Positions 39,316-48,568 of a stretch of 64,000 bases of DNA are shown here, one piece after another (position 1 is the first letter of the stretch; every line of letters begins with the position of its first letter). A program made the position numbers and the translations under genes. The stretch is from Alkalihalobacillus sp. YIM B00296. GTDB taxonomy: Bacteria > Bacillota > Bacilli > Bacillales > Fictibacillaceae. The stretch spans positions 62,001-126,000 of the forward strand of contig NZ_JAIBLJ010000002.1 in NCBI RefSeq assembly GCF_020179385.1, given 5' to 3'. The notes below the pieces were generated by a model that made no database searches, was not told where the DNA came from, and worked only from the letters and a program-made list of their open reading frames with translations.

Positions 39316-39834
39316 CTATTTTTCTTGAAGCTCCATGGCTATATCGAGCAGCCATTTCCGAAGTGGGTAATAGACCAAAACGACGAATACACCATTTAAA
39401 ATCAAGGTTGGAAGATAACGCTGATAAATGAAGGTTTCCAACATAACCTTCGGTACACCAATTAAGCTATATAATCCATAAACCAAGAATTCAAACGCAG
39501 AAAGGCCTATAAGCATGCTGAACAATGTCACAAATATGTTTCCATGAAAATACCTGGCTATGAAAGCTGTCACATATGCTGTCAAACCCATGGAAAACAT
39601 GTACACACCAATCAAATCGGTGAAAATCACATCGTATAACAATCCGAAAGCAATCCCGTAAACAACACCCCGGATCGGTGAAATATACATGGCGATAAAG
39701 CAAACCATGACCACAACGAAACGAGGTATTAGAATTGTTTCATTTTCCATATGTTGCGGGGTGAATACTTGCATGACCGTACTTTCACTTATAAAAACAA
39801 GGTATGTAACAAAAGGAAGAAGAAATCGGATCAT
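39316..39834 (-). CDS. mreD: Rod shape-determining protein MreD
   Basis: 172-residue membrane subunit of the elongation complex, five to six transmembrane helices. Its gene overlaps mreC by ATGA and precedes minC. Sequence is poorly conserved in the family; the SPIRGVVYGIAFGLLYDVIF segment with its acidic residue is the characteristic one. Works with MreC and MreB. Confidence 0.93.
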   Translation of the reverse strand: MIRFLLPFVTYLVFISESTVMQVFTPQHMENETILIPRFVVVMVCFIAMYISPIRGVVYGIAFGLLYDVIFTDLIGVYMFSMGLTAYVTAFIARYFHGNIFVTLFSMLIGLSAFEFLVYGLYSLIGVPKVMLETFIYQRYLPTLILNGVFVVLVYYPLRKWLLDIAMELQEK

Positions 39835-40724
39835 GGCATTTCTTCCTCCTCTATTTGATCGGAATCATCAAGTTCGACATCCACTTCTTCCATCTTCCGC
39901 TTGACCACCATCACATGATCGATATCATAAAGATCTGCAGCAGACTCTATGTAAGCAGTTTGCGTAGGTTCAACCTTATCAGGTATTATTTCGACGATTT
40001 TACCGATCTCCAAGCCTTTTGGAAAGATGCCGCCCATACCGGATGTCGTGACCGTTTGGCCTTCCTTCAATTCCCTGTCGATCGGAATCATTTTCATTAA
40101 CAATACTTTCTTTTTCTCATCGAATCCTTGGATCAGGCCATGGACTCGGCCTTTATCAGTGTTGACCACAGCTGAAATTCGGCTGTTCGGGTCATGACTG
40201 CTGACGAGCTCGACACTTGAATGGAAGGCTGATACCTTATCGATCTTTCCAATCAACCCTTTGGAAGAAATCACAGGCATATTCGGTTCAATTCCAGCTT
40301 GCTTCCCTTTATTGATCTTGACGGATTGGTACCATCTCTCTGGAGACCTTCCGACGATGGTGGCTTGCCAAATTGTATAATCTGTCAGGCTATCCTCTTT
40401 CTCTAGCGTATCACTTAACGTCTCATTTTCTTTTTTCAAATCTTTCACACGACTTGCGAGTTTATCATATTCATTCAACTGTAATTTCAGGACTCTGTTT
40501 TGTTCATAGATTTCTTTCATCTCTACTACATTCCCAAAGAAACCCGCTACAAAGTGTGCGGGTTTATAAAAGACAGATTGAGTCCATCCAACGGTATCAT
40601 GCAAAAATTGTTCGGGCCATGAAATGTTTTCCCTTTCTTTCATTGAAAATCCAATCAAAGCCACCAGGACAATCATGCTTACAAGTAGAATAATCAATCG
40701 TTTATTAGAGAAAAACTGCGGCAC
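39831..40724 (-). CDS. mreC: Rod shape-determining protein MreC
   Basis: 297 residues: short cytoplasmic N-terminus, one transmembrane helix (LIILLVSMIVLVALIGFS), coiled coil (about 70-105, LKLQLNEYDKLASRVKDLKKE-type heptads), then the beta-barrel pair (GLIGKIDKV, VTTSGMGGIFPKGLEIGKI). Acidic C-terminal tail. GTG start at 40724 with GAGGTG. Links the cytoplasmic MreB to wall synthases outside. Confidence 0.96.
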   Translation of the reverse strand: MPQFFSNKRLIILLVSMIVLVALIGFSMKERENISWPEQFLHDTVGWTQSVFYKPAHFVAGFFGNVVEMKEIYEQNRVLKLQLNEYDKLASRVKDLKKENETLSDTLEKEDSLTDYTIWQATIVGRSPERWYQSVKINKGKQAGIEPNMPVISSKGLIGKIDKVSAFHSSVELVSSHDPNSRISAVVNTDKGRVHGLIQGFDEKKKVLLMKMIPIDRELKEGQTVTTSGMGGIFPKGLEIGKIVEIIPDKVEPTQTAYIESAADLYDIDHVMVVKRKMEEVDVELDDSDQIEEEEMP

Positions 40725-40736
40725 GGCTCACACCTC

Positions 40737-41780
40737 TTACGATTTTAATTTAGATCGGCCGCCGCCAAATCCTGGTTTACTGCTGATTTGTTGATAGTTT
40801 TCGATTGCACGACCAGTGCCAATCGCAACACAGTCCAATGCGTTCTCAGCAACGATGACAGGCATTTTAGTTTCTTCGCTGATGACACGATCAAGGTTAC
40901 GAAGAAGTGCACCACCGCCAGTCAACACAATTCCACGATCCATGATATCAGCAGCAAGCTCAGGTGGAGTCTTTTCTAGTGCGAGTTTGACCGCATCCAT
41001 AATCGTATCGACTGTATCCTTCAACGCCCCTGCAACTTCTTCCCCGGAAATCGTAATCGTCTTCGGTAATCCTGTAAGGAGATCTCGCCCACGGATGTCC
41101 ATTTCTTCTGCACCGTCTGATACATCTGCAGAGCCGATGTCGAGCTTTATCGTTTCCGCTGTACGTTCACCGATGATGACATTGTATGTCTTCTTGATGT
41201 ATTGGATGATGGCGTCATCCATTTCGTCACCAGCAACACGAATCGATTGCTTTTCAACGATCCCACCAAGGGAGATAATTGCGACTTCCGTTGTTCCACC
41301 ACCGATATCTACTACCATACTTCCAGTAGGCTCCCAAACCGGTAGATCGGCACCGATAGCAGCTGCAAGAGGTTCTTCAATCGTTTCGACCTCGCGAGCT
41401 CCTGCCTGCTTTGTCGCTTCTTTCACCGCACGCTCTTCCACATGAGTGATTCCAGATGGTACACACACCATGACAAATGGCTTCCTCGAAAAGACCGAAC
41501 GATTCTTCTGAGCCTGTTGAATATAGTACTTCATCATCGTGGCAGTTGTGTCATAATCTGCAATGACTCCGTCTTTCATCGGACGTCGAGCTACGATGTT
41601 TCCAGGTGTACGTCCAATCATATTCTTGGCAGCATTACCAACGGCTTCAATATCCCCGCTTTTCGTATTGATTGCGACTACGGAAGGTTCACGTACGACT
41701 ACACCCTTCCCTTTCACATATACAAGCGTATTCGCTGTACCTAAATCAATTCCCATATCTCTTGAAAATCCACCAAACAT
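40737..41780 (-). CDS. mreB: Cell shape-determining actin homologue MreB
   Basis: Actin-like filament protein that guides lateral wall synthesis. 347 residues; phosphate motifs [10 protein letters not shown] near residue 12 and [16 protein letters not shown] near 165, adenosine motif [12 protein letters not shown] near 290. ATG 41780 with AAGGGAG. Own promoter likely at 41824-41829, so its expression need not depend on the broken radC gene between it and maf. Confidence 0.98.
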   Translation of the reverse strand: MFGGFSRDMGIDLGTANTLVYVKGKGVVVREPSVVAINTKSGDIEAVGNAAKNMIGRTPGNIVARRPMKDGVIADYDTTATMMKYYIQQAQKNRSVFSRKPFVMVCVPSGITHVEERAVKEATKQAGAREVETIEEPLAAAIGADLPVWEPTGSMVVDIGGGTTEVAIISLGGIVEKQSIRVAGDEMDDAIIQYIKKTYNVIIGERTAETIKLDIGSADVSDGAEEMDIRGRDLLTGLPKTITISGEEVAGALKDTVDTIMDAVKLALEKTPPELAADIMDRGIVLTGGGALLRNLDRVISEETKMPVIVAENALDCVAIGTGRAIENYQQISSKPGFGGGRSKLKS

Positions 41781-41823
41781 TTATGTAAATCTCCCTTCAT
41801 AACTAGCAAAACTCACAACATTG

Positions 41824-41829
41824 ATTATA
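41824..41829 (-). promoter_or_regulatory. Candidate -10 of an mreBCD promoter
   Basis: Minus strand TATAAT (41824-41829), perfect -10; a weak TGTTCA stands 17 bases upstream as a possible -35. About 45 bases before mreB. Confidence 0.4.
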
Positions 41830-41854
41830 CTCCAAACAGTAAAGCTTGAACAGT

Positions 41855-42539
41855 CTAAACGTAGCCTTTTTCTTTAAGACTTACGAATTTTTGATCACCG
41901 ATAATTATATGGTCCAACAAATCGATTCCGATGATTTTTCCGCACTCTGCCAATCGCTGAGTCACTTCAATATCTTCACGACTCGGAGATCACCACTCGG
42001 ATGATTATGGAAACAGATGATTGAAGCTGCTGAACGGCGCATCGCTTCTTTATATACTTCTCTCGGGTGTACGATCGATGCATTCAAACTTCCGATAAAA
42101 ACCGTCTGTTTATGCAACACTTGATTTTTCGTGTTCAAATAGATACATACGAAATGCTCTTGTGACAAGAAACGCATTTCATCCATTACATACTTGGCTC
42201 CATCGTCAGGTGAACGAATGATATATCACTCATCGATTTGAAGCCTGTTCACTCGTTTTCCAAGTTCAAGAGATGCCAGAATTTCCACTGCTTTTGCATT
42301 CCCTATGCCTTTGACAGCAATAAGTTCATCGATCGTGGCATCCTTCAAAAGGTTTAATCCTTCAAACTGCTGGATCAATCTATGTGAGAGTTGAAGAACA
42401 GATTCTTCTTTTGTACCTGAACGTAATATGATTGCAAGCAGCTCTTGGTTGGAGAGGACGCTGGCACCTTCTTTCAGCATACGCTCTCTTGGCCTTTCGC
42501 TCAATGGAAAATCACGGATTGTAAAGGATTTGATTTCAA
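41855..42539 (-). pseudogene. radC: radC pseudogene (JAB/JAMM family DNA-repair-associated protein), three lesions
   Basis: Reading minus from a TTG (42539) with a strong AAGGAGG site: the first codons (MKSNP) run into a stop after 12 residues, but shifting frame by one missing base near TTT/ACA gives TIRDFPLSERPRERML, the normal RadC N-terminus. The second frame then runs to an in-frame TGA at 42226-42228 (LQIDE[14 protein letters not shown]; one base from CGA). It continues in frame to the metal-site motif CFHNHPSGD at 41989-41994, where four bases are missing and the frame shifts again; the remainder ([12 protein letters not shown]... ending KEKGYV) ends at TAG 41855-41857. With 1 + 4 bases restored the gene would be 230 codons, the normal family length. 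The lesions are visible directly; that the gene is non-functional is a strong inference. Confidence 0.93.
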
Positions 42540-42552
42540 ATATACATCCTCC

Positions 42553-43146
42553 TTAGGATTTATTCCGTGACTGACTAAGATCATTAGTTATTCCGAATTT
42601 TTTCAATTCACGCACTGTCCGTGCTAATGGCAAACCGACTACATTGTAATAATCTCCCCTGATTTCTTTCACCAAGGTTGAGCCATAGCCTTGAATCCCA
42701 TATGCTCCTGCCTTATCCGAGCTTTCTCCAGTACTCACGTATTCTTCTATTTCCTCCGAAGTAAGATTCCAAAACTTCACTTCAGTCACTCCATGAAAAA
42801 TTTCCTCTTTTTCTTCAGAAATTATAGCCGTTCCTGTGAATACATGATGCGTTTGCCCTGATAACTCCGCCAGCATGTCGAAAGCTTCTTTGTCGTTTTC
42901 GGGCTTCCCTAGAATCTGATTATTGAACACAACAACAGTATCCGCCCCTAATACAACATGAGACGGGTTCTTCCTGTAGATGTCTTGAGCTTTATGTAGA
43001 GCTAATAGTTCGACAAATTGTGCCGGAGTAAAGTCACCGGTTATGTTTTCGGATACAGAACTTTTTTGGACAGTAAAAGATAGGTGGGCAATTTCGAGTA
43101 ATTCTTTACGTCGAGGTGAGCCTGAGGCTAAAATGAGGCTTTTCAT
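42553..43146 (-). CDS. maf: Maf nucleotide pyrophosphatase
   Basis: House-cleaning nucleoside triphosphate pyrophosphatase (dTTP/UTP class) also linked to septation in B. subtilis. 197 residues: LASGSPRRKELL at the N-terminus, GADTVVVF near 70 and KAGAYGIQGYGSTLV-like block near 152. ATG 43146. First gene of maf-(radC)-mreBCD-minCD; thirteen bases separate its stop from the radC start. Confidence 0.96.
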   Translation of the reverse strand: MKSLILASGSPRRKELLEIAHLSFTVQKSSVSENITGDFTPAQFVELLALHKAQDIYRKNPSHVVLGADTVVVFNNQILGKPENDKEAFDMLAELSGQTHHVFTGTAIISEEKEEIFHGVTEVKFWNLTSEEIEEYVSTGESSDKAGAYGIQGYGSTLVKEIRGDYYNVVGLPLARTVRELKKFGITNDLSQSRNKS

Positions 43147-43260
43147 GCAATCACCCTTTACGCCTTAGAGTAGAGGTTATGATTGTCATTTCACTACTTT
43201 TGAAGGGATTATATACAGAATATCAAATACCTTCCAGTTAGACAACCAAAATTAGTCATT

Positions 43261-43292
43261 ACCCTCCTTTAGTATAATTCGTAAAGGAGGGT
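43261..43292. repeat. Perfect 11-bp palindrome with a Shine-Dalgarno sequence on each strand
   Basis: ACCCTCCTTTA (43261-43271) and TAAAGGAGGGT (43282-43292) around a 10-base loop containing TATAAT (43273-43278). Each strand therefore shows AAAGGAGGGT followed by an ATG: plus strand at 43299, minus strand at about 43260. No T-run follows, so it is not an intrinsic terminator. Confidence 0.8.
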
Positions 43293-43298
43293 CGCTTT

Positions 43299-43394
43299 AT
43301 GACTATATTTTTGTCGAATCATAGAAGAATGTTGGAGGTTATCGGCTCAAATGTCGCGGGAGATCAGTCAAAGCTTTTAATCAAGGACTTATAG
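43299..43394 (+). CDS. Possible small protein of 31 aa
   Basis: Open frame MTIFLSNHRR...LLIKDL, 31 residues, with a textbook ribosome site (AAAGGAGGG, eight bases to ATG) in the right arm of the 43261-43292 palindrome. A TATAAT sits just upstream but without a convincing -35. The frame overlaps the 3' end of spoIIB in the opposite orientation by 31 bases. No family recognised. Could equally be a chance product of the palindrome. Confidence 0.3.
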   Translation: MTIFLSNHRRMLEVIGSNVAGDQSKLLIKDL

Positions 43395-44398
43395 TGGATG
43401 ACAGCATCCAGTTTTGCTTGTTGGAGGTTCCATTTGTTGTCGGTATTTTCGGCTATTGTGTTCAGGGCATTGATAAACGCCACTGATTTTTGCTGTTGTC
43501 CAGTTGAAAGGACAGAGATTGAACCCAACGATTCATCCTTCCACTTCAATAATTCTGGTTGCAAATTATTGATTTCAGACGCCTCTGCTATCAACAGTTT
43601 CTCAAAAAGTTCTTTTCCCCCTTTGAACCATTGAAGTTTATTCTCATCTGTAACTGCAATTGCGTCCCTTGAAATGGTCCATTCTTTTGCATAGGCATCT
43701 TCAACGATTGCCTGATAATCAGAAGCGAGACTTTTCACACTATCCATTGACCCACCGACTCCGATCAAGACACGGTTATCCTCTGGGTCCATAGCGGCTG
43801 CAAAGCCACTTGCTTTTATTTTCTCAACAAACTCTTGACCATTTTCACTTGTAGAAAATACGCCCCCTTGAACAATATAAGTAGAGACATTGACATCCAT
43901 GGTAGCAGTCCCGTCTGGAGTCTCGGATGTCCCTGCAGCGGTACCAGGATCATCCTGTTTTACCGTAGCTGGTTGAGTCTGGGTTTGCGACTGGAACTCT
44001 TCTCCCGTGAAAATCATCAAAACGACCAATCCGATCATACACCCGATAATGACCGCGCCTCCAATCGGGAACAGCATGCGCTTCGGAAATTGGAAAGGTA
44101 CTTTCGGAGTAGGAAGCTGTCCTTTGAAAGACATGCGCTGTTTCTTTCTATGGATCGGTAGACCTGGTTTACGGTCATAAGATATTGGCTCGTAATCTTC
44201 CAATTGTTTTTCACTGCGGCTTTGATGAAAAAAATAGGCATTCGATGATTGTATATCTTTTGGGAGAATCCATTCAAAGGGAGTATCAATGGATTCTCGA
44301 TCAATTGCTGCTGCTATTTCCTGCTCTTCCTTTATCTCGGTCACAGGCCTGTCCTTCCCGTTCACTTTGATCGATATTTTGTTCGGGTCATTCTGCAT
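43364..44398 (-). CDS. spoIIB: Stage II sporulation protein B
   Basis: Septal protein active during engulfment, which helps thin the septal wall. 344 residues: cytoplasmic N-terminal region (KISIKVNGKDRPVTEIKEE), one transmembrane helix (MLFPIGGAVIIGCMIGLVVL near 110), Thr/Pro/Gln linker, then a SPOR peptidoglycan-binding domain (YIVQGGVFSTSENGQEFV, DNRVLIGVGGS) and a helical tail. ATG 44398 with AAGGAG. Between comC and maf as in B. subtilis. Confidence 0.9.
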   Translation of the reverse strand: MQNDPNKISIKVNGKDRPVTEIKEEQEIAAAIDRESIDTPFEWILPKDIQSSNAYFFHQSRSEKQLEDYEPISYDRKPGLPIHRKKQRMSFKGQLPTPKVPFQFPKRMLFPIGGAVIIGCMIGLVVLMIFTGEEFQSQTQTQPATVKQDDPGTAAGTSETPDGTATMDVNVSTYIVQGGVFSTSENGQEFVEKIKASGFAAAMDPEDNRVLIGVGGSMDSVKSLASDYQAIVEDAYAKEWTISRDAIAVTDENKLQWFKGGKELFEKLLIAEASEINNLQPELLKWKDESLGSISVLSTGQQQKSVAFINALNTIAENTDNKWNLQQAKLDAVIHYKSLIKSFD

Positions 44399-44496
44399 CC
44401 CTATCAACTCCTTCTATACTCAATGTAATTCTATGTACAAGGGTCCCCTGTTAGAACCCGGATGGTAGAGTAGTAGGGTGAATATAACATATTGGA

Positions 44497-44531
44497 AATA
44501 AAAAAGAACAAGACCTCTGTCGTCTTGTCCT
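44497..44531 (-). terminator. Intrinsic terminator after comC
   Basis: Minus strand ACAAGAC-gacaga-GTCTTGT followed by TCTTTTTT; 70 bases past the comC stop. Confidence 0.8.
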
Positions 44532-44597
44532 TGAAAGCGTTCGAGTTTTTTTGACAGCCTCTCATATTGAAATGCACGTTTAATCGTCAATATCTTT

Positions 44598-45332
44598 TCA
44601 ATTTAAGGACCATCGTAAAATCGGTTCACCCCAAAACAACGTTATGATTGAAGCAAGTGCAATGAAGGGGCCAAACGGGACATGTTGTTTACGCTTGACC
44701 TTTTTCATCAGGAAAAGGGCGATTCCTATAACGGATCCAGACAGGGATGCTAAAAATAAAACAAGTAAAATCCCTTTGACACCGAACATCATACCCAAAA
44801 GCGCAAATAATTTAATATCACCGCCCCCCATTCCGCCTTTACTAATTATTGCGATAAATAATAGCAGGAGGAATCCTAAGATACTTCCTAACCACGCATC
44901 CACCCAAGGGTCTGTCGGTAACCACAACCGGTAGAAAATAATAAGAGGCGTGAAAAATAGTAGCACTTTATCCGGAATCAACATATAGGAAAGATCACTG
45001 ACGAAGGTGATCATTAAAAGTGAAACTAAAATGAGACTACCGAAAAGCATCGAGGACCATCCAAATTGGTAGTAACTATAGGCAAAAAGCAATCCAGTCG
45101 TCAATTCAGTGATAGGATAAATACGGCGGATTCGGTTCTGGCAATGACGGCATCTTCCATTTGTTAAGATATAAGATAAAACTGGAATGAGGTCGATCGG
45201 TTCTAATGTTCTCTTACAGGAGGCACAATGCGACCCTGGATGGACAACTGATTGCTTTTTCGGAACTCTTAACCCAACAACGTTAAAAAACGATCCCATA
45301 ACCAATCCTAAAATGAAAAAGAACATGTACAT
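44598..45332 (-). CDS. comC: Prepilin peptidase ComC
   Basis: Membrane aspartyl protease that processes and methylates type IV pilin-like competence proteins. 244 residues: N-terminal GSFFNVVGLRVPKKQSVVHPGSH, zinc-binding Cys pairs CASC and CRHC, catalytic aspartates in VSDLSYMLIPD (near 110) and GMGGGDIKLF (near 168), about eight transmembrane helices. Start at 45332 (ATG). Its pilin substrates (comG operon) are not in this window. Confidence 0.95.
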   Translation of the reverse strand: MYMFFFILGLVMGSFFNVVGLRVPKKQSVVHPGSHCASCKRTLEPIDLIPVLSYILTNGRCRHCQNRIRRIYPITELTTGLLFAYSYYQFGWSSMLFGSLILVSLLMITFVSDLSYMLIPDKVLLFFTPLIIFYRLWLPTDPWVDAWLGSILGFLLLLFIAIISKGGMGGGDIKLFALLGMMFGVKGILLVLFLASLSGSVIGIALFLMKKVKRKQHVPFGPFIALASIITLFWGEPILRWSLN

Positions 45333-45402
45333 TCAATCTACTCCATAGTTAACAATTAGCCTCTCCGTTGGAAAGGATGTTTTAATTATTCAACGCTTTT
45401 TC

Positions 45403-47100
45403 TTAGCCGCTATAGCTTGCAACTTTATTGCGGCCTTGCTGCTTTGCACCTGTATACATCGCTCTGTCAGCATTTCTGATCAATGTCAATGGATCTTCAC
45501 CTTGTAACGGTGCAGTTGAAACACCAATGCTGACCGTTAAGCGGATCCGTTTATTACGCAGGTCTCCAAGGTCATTTTTAATGGTGAATGGTTTACTTGA
45601 AATGTCTTCCCTGATGGCCTCTGCAAAATCCAGGCTCTCTTCATGATCCATATTCGGGAGGACGATGACAAATTCTTCACCCCCATATCTGGCAACAGTC
45701 CCGTATTTGCCTATGATTTCCACGAGCCTGTCCGCCACCTGGCATAACACGATGTTTCCTGACTGGTGGCCATACGTATCATTGACTCGTTTGAAATGAT
45801 CAATATCAAGCAAGATGAGCGAAAAAGGTTCATGTGACTTTTCATAATTCACATACATCCCCGAGAGCATATCTTCAAAATACCGGTAATTGTAAAGGTT
45901 TGTCAGATGACACCGCTCACTTTTATTTTTTGTTGCCTCATAATTCTTTGCCTTATCAATCGCGACAGCAAGATAATTTGATAATATTTCTAGTATCATA
46001 ACATGAGCTTTGTCATAAGCTTTCTTTTGATTCGAAGCAAATGTGATGACACCTACGACTTCATGATTCCGGATCATCGGTACGGACAGTACTGATTGTG
46101 ATGTCGTAGGAAGAAAACCTTTTGAATATTTCCGCCATTGATGCCGGGCAGTAAAACGAAGACTGTGACCGCTCTCCCATACCTTTCCGCTGATTCCTTC
46201 ACCTTTGAACAAATAAGGAAGATTTACATTTTGTGCTTTCTTCGACTCATATTTTCGGATGACCCTAAGCTGTGTTGTATCCTTGATATCCAAAATGTAA
46301 GCATGATCCACCTTCAACATTCTTGTAATCCGGTTCAAATAGATATCTAGTATTTCATCCACTTTTAAGCTTTCCGTCAATTCTTGACCGATTTTACTAG
46401 TAAATTTCAACAGGTGATTGATTTTTTGGCTGGAATGATACATATTCATGAATAATGAGATGACCACAAATGGGATACCGACAAATAGAATTGCAGTTGT
46501 ACCAAGCTGGGAATAAAGAATATAGAAGGTGATTCCCACAGGAAGGATGAAAGATTCCATGAACATCTCCCAAAGGAAATCCTTATCAAACAATGAACTC
46601 GATTCTTGATATATGTATCTTCGTAATAAATAAAGAATGATATGATTCGTAAGGATGGCAGTAAGGGAGTACCCGATAACCGGCAAAATTTTCGGATACT
46701 CATTCATAGCCAATCCGCCCACCTCACCACCAAGCAAGTAATAAACCAATGCAGCAGAAGCAGAAACGATCATGAACATGATGGAACTTGAACCAATCCG
46801 GTATAGAGGGTATTTAAGACGGATCATCGAAGCAACGATCGTAACCTGTACGAGGACTAATTCAACTAACAGCCCAAAATGCAGGAATACGGCGAAGGAA
46901 ATTCCTTGGATCAACGATATGTTTGTCCCTTTCACGTGAATCGGGAACAAAGCCACGACCACCATCATAATCAACATGCCGATGATATCCAACCAATAAC
47001 CTTCCAGCGAAGGAACTGAGAATGAAAAAAATGCCCAAAGGACCATGGCCCAAGCTAACGTACAAACTATGATTAGTATTTGTTTTGCACCTTTCGCCAT
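45403..47100 (-). CDS. Membrane GAF-GGDEF diguanylate cyclase
   Basis: Probable cyclic-di-GMP synthase. 565 residues from ATG 47100 (the ATG two codons earlier is too close to the AAGGGGG site): about seven to eight transmembrane helices in the first 220 residues, a GAF domain (about 235-390, VSTSIL-like QSVLSVPMIRNHEVVGVITF), then a GGDEF domain with LLDIDHFKRVNDTYGHQ and active-site GGEEF near 473-477. The five residues before it (TVARY) and those preceding lack the RxxD inhibitory site. No such gene occurs between comC and folC in B. subtilis. Activity is inferred from intact motifs. Confidence 0.92.
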   Translation of the reverse strand: MAKGAKQILIIVCTLAWAMVLWAFFSFSVPSLEGYWLDIIGMLIMMVVVALFPIHVKGTNISLIQGISFAVFLHFGLLVELVLVQVTIVASMIRLKYPLYRIGSSSIMFMIVSASAALVYYLLGGEVGGLAMNEYPKILPVIGYSLTAILTNHIILYLLRRYIYQESSSLFDKDFLWEMFMESFILPVGITFYILYSQLGTTAILFVGIPFVVISLFMNMYHSSQKINHLLKFTSKIGQELTESLKVDEILDIYLNRITRMLKVDHAYILDIKDTTQLRVIRKYESKKAQNVNLPYLFKGEGISGKVWESGHSLRFTARHQWRKYSKGFLPTTSQSVLSVPMIRNHEVVGVITFASNQKKAYDKAHVMILEILSNYLAVAIDKAKNYEATKNKSERCHLTNLYNYRYFEDMLSGMYVNYEKSHEPFSLILLDIDHFKRVNDTYGHQSGNIVLCQVADRLVEIIGKYGTVARYGGEEFVIVLPNMDHEESLDFAEAIREDISSKPFTIKNDLGDLRNKRIRLTVSIGVSTAPLQGEDPLTLIRNADRAMYTGAKQQGRNKVASYSG

Positions 47101-47210
47101 GTTCATCCCCCTTCGCCTTTATACCTAACATTCACTTAAGTCTAACGTACTAGTTAACCTTAATCATATTTTATCAAATGTTCTTTGGAATTGTAATTAA
47201 AATATTCTAT

Positions 47211-48509
47211 TTATTTCATATTTTTCAAAATTTCCCTTGCTATTGATATGAAATACAAGGAACCGGTTATGATCAGGACATCCTTTCTTTCCATTCGGTC
47301 CAATTCCTTCCTCAATGCGGTTTCAAAATCTTCTTCTAGGTCTTTTGAACCATAATTACATCTATCATATAAAGATGATCCAGAACTTGCGCGTGGAAAG
47401 TTGAATGAGGTGAACATGATGTGATCAATACAATCATAAAGTTCTGAGAGCATCTCATTGACCGGTTTGTCTGACAACGCACTGAAGATCATTCTTTTAC
47501 CCCGCTCTGGATAATGGGTGATCAAGGTTTGCCTCAGACTTGCAATCCCTTCTTTATTATGAGCGCCATCCAATATGATCAAGGGATCCTCACTCATCTT
47601 TTCGAACCGACCTGGCCATTCGGCTTGAAGCAATCCGTTATAAATATGATTGTGTTGGATATCAAACTCCGAATGTTCTTTTAACACCTCAATCATGATG
47701 ATTCCCATTGCCGCATTTTTAACCTGATGAAGGCCCTTCATTTTGATGTGCAGATCTTCATAGGTCCGATCTTGGGTCCAAAGTGTAAACGATTCCCCAT
47801 CTTCTAACACCTCATGTCCTTTTATGAAATAATCCTTATTCAGCCGGGTGACAGGGACATTTTTCTCCTTCGCCTTTTCTTCAACGACTTGAATAGCTTC
47901 CTCCTGTTCTACCCCAGTCACTAATGGAGCCCCTTTTTTGATGATGCCGCTTTTCTCGTAGGCGATTTCATGTAAGGCATTTCCTAAAATCGCAGTGTGG
48001 TCATACCCTACATTGGTGATTCCAGTTAGAATTGGCTGGATTACATTTGTCGAGTCGAGCCTGCCTCCGAGACCTGTTTCGAATAGGATGATATCCGCTT
48101 TCCGATACCTTGCGAAATAAACGATCGAGAGGATGGTGACCACTTCGAATTCTGTGGGTGTTCCTAAGTCAGTAGCAGCCAGCGTTTCCGCTATCGGTCT
48201 TACATCGTTTGCAACCATAACAAGCTCTTCATCTGTGATCGGTTCACCGTTTATGGAAATCCGTTCATTAAACCGTTCTATATAAGGGGAGGTGAACGTA
48301 CCGACAGTATATCCAGCCTCCTGTAAAATACAACGCATGTAGGTCAATGTAGAACCTTTTCCATTTGTTCCTGCGAGATGGATGGACGTCAATTCTTCTT
48401 CAGGATGGCCAAGTTCTTTCAGCATCCATTCCATTCTCAGTAGCCCTGGTTTCATACCGAATGCCAGGAGTTCATGAATCCAATGCAATGTCTCTTCATA
48501 TGTTTTCAT
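47211..48509 (-). CDS. folC: Folylpolyglutamate synthase/dihydrofolate synthase
   Basis: Adds glutamate to dihydropteroate and to folates. 432 residues from ATG 48509 (MKTYEETLHW) with AAGGAG; the frame is open to 48566. Mur-ligase fold: P-loop LAGTNGKGST near residue 45, the omega-loop TSPYIERFNERI, FETGLGGRLDSTN near 150 and LDGAHNKEG near 310. Sixty bases after valS, same pairing as in B. subtilis. Confidence 0.96.
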   Translation of the reverse strand: MKTYEETLHWIHELLAFGMKPGLLRMEWMLKELGHPEEELTSIHLAGTNGKGSTLTYMRCILQEAGYTVGTFTSPYIERFNERISINGEPITDEELVMVANDVRPIAETLAATDLGTPTEFEVVTILSIVYFARYRKADIILFETGLGGRLDSTNVIQPILTGITNVGYDHTAILGNALHEIAYEKSGIIKKGAPLVTGVEQEEAIQVVEEKAKEKNVPVTRLNKDYFIKGHEVLEDGESFTLWTQDRTYEDLHIKMKGLHQVKNAAMGIIMIEVLKEHSEFDIQHNHIYNGLLQAEWPGRFEKMSEDPLIILDGAHNKEGIASLRQTLITHYPERGKRMIFSALSDKPVNEMLSELYDCIDHIMFTSFNFPRASSGSSLYDRCNYGSKDLEEDFETALRKELDRMERKDVLIITGSLYFISIAREILKNMK

Positions 48510-48568
48510 TTTCCGTTTCTCCTTGTAACTGTGAAGAAGACGAATCAATATGATCCGCCTCCCCACAC

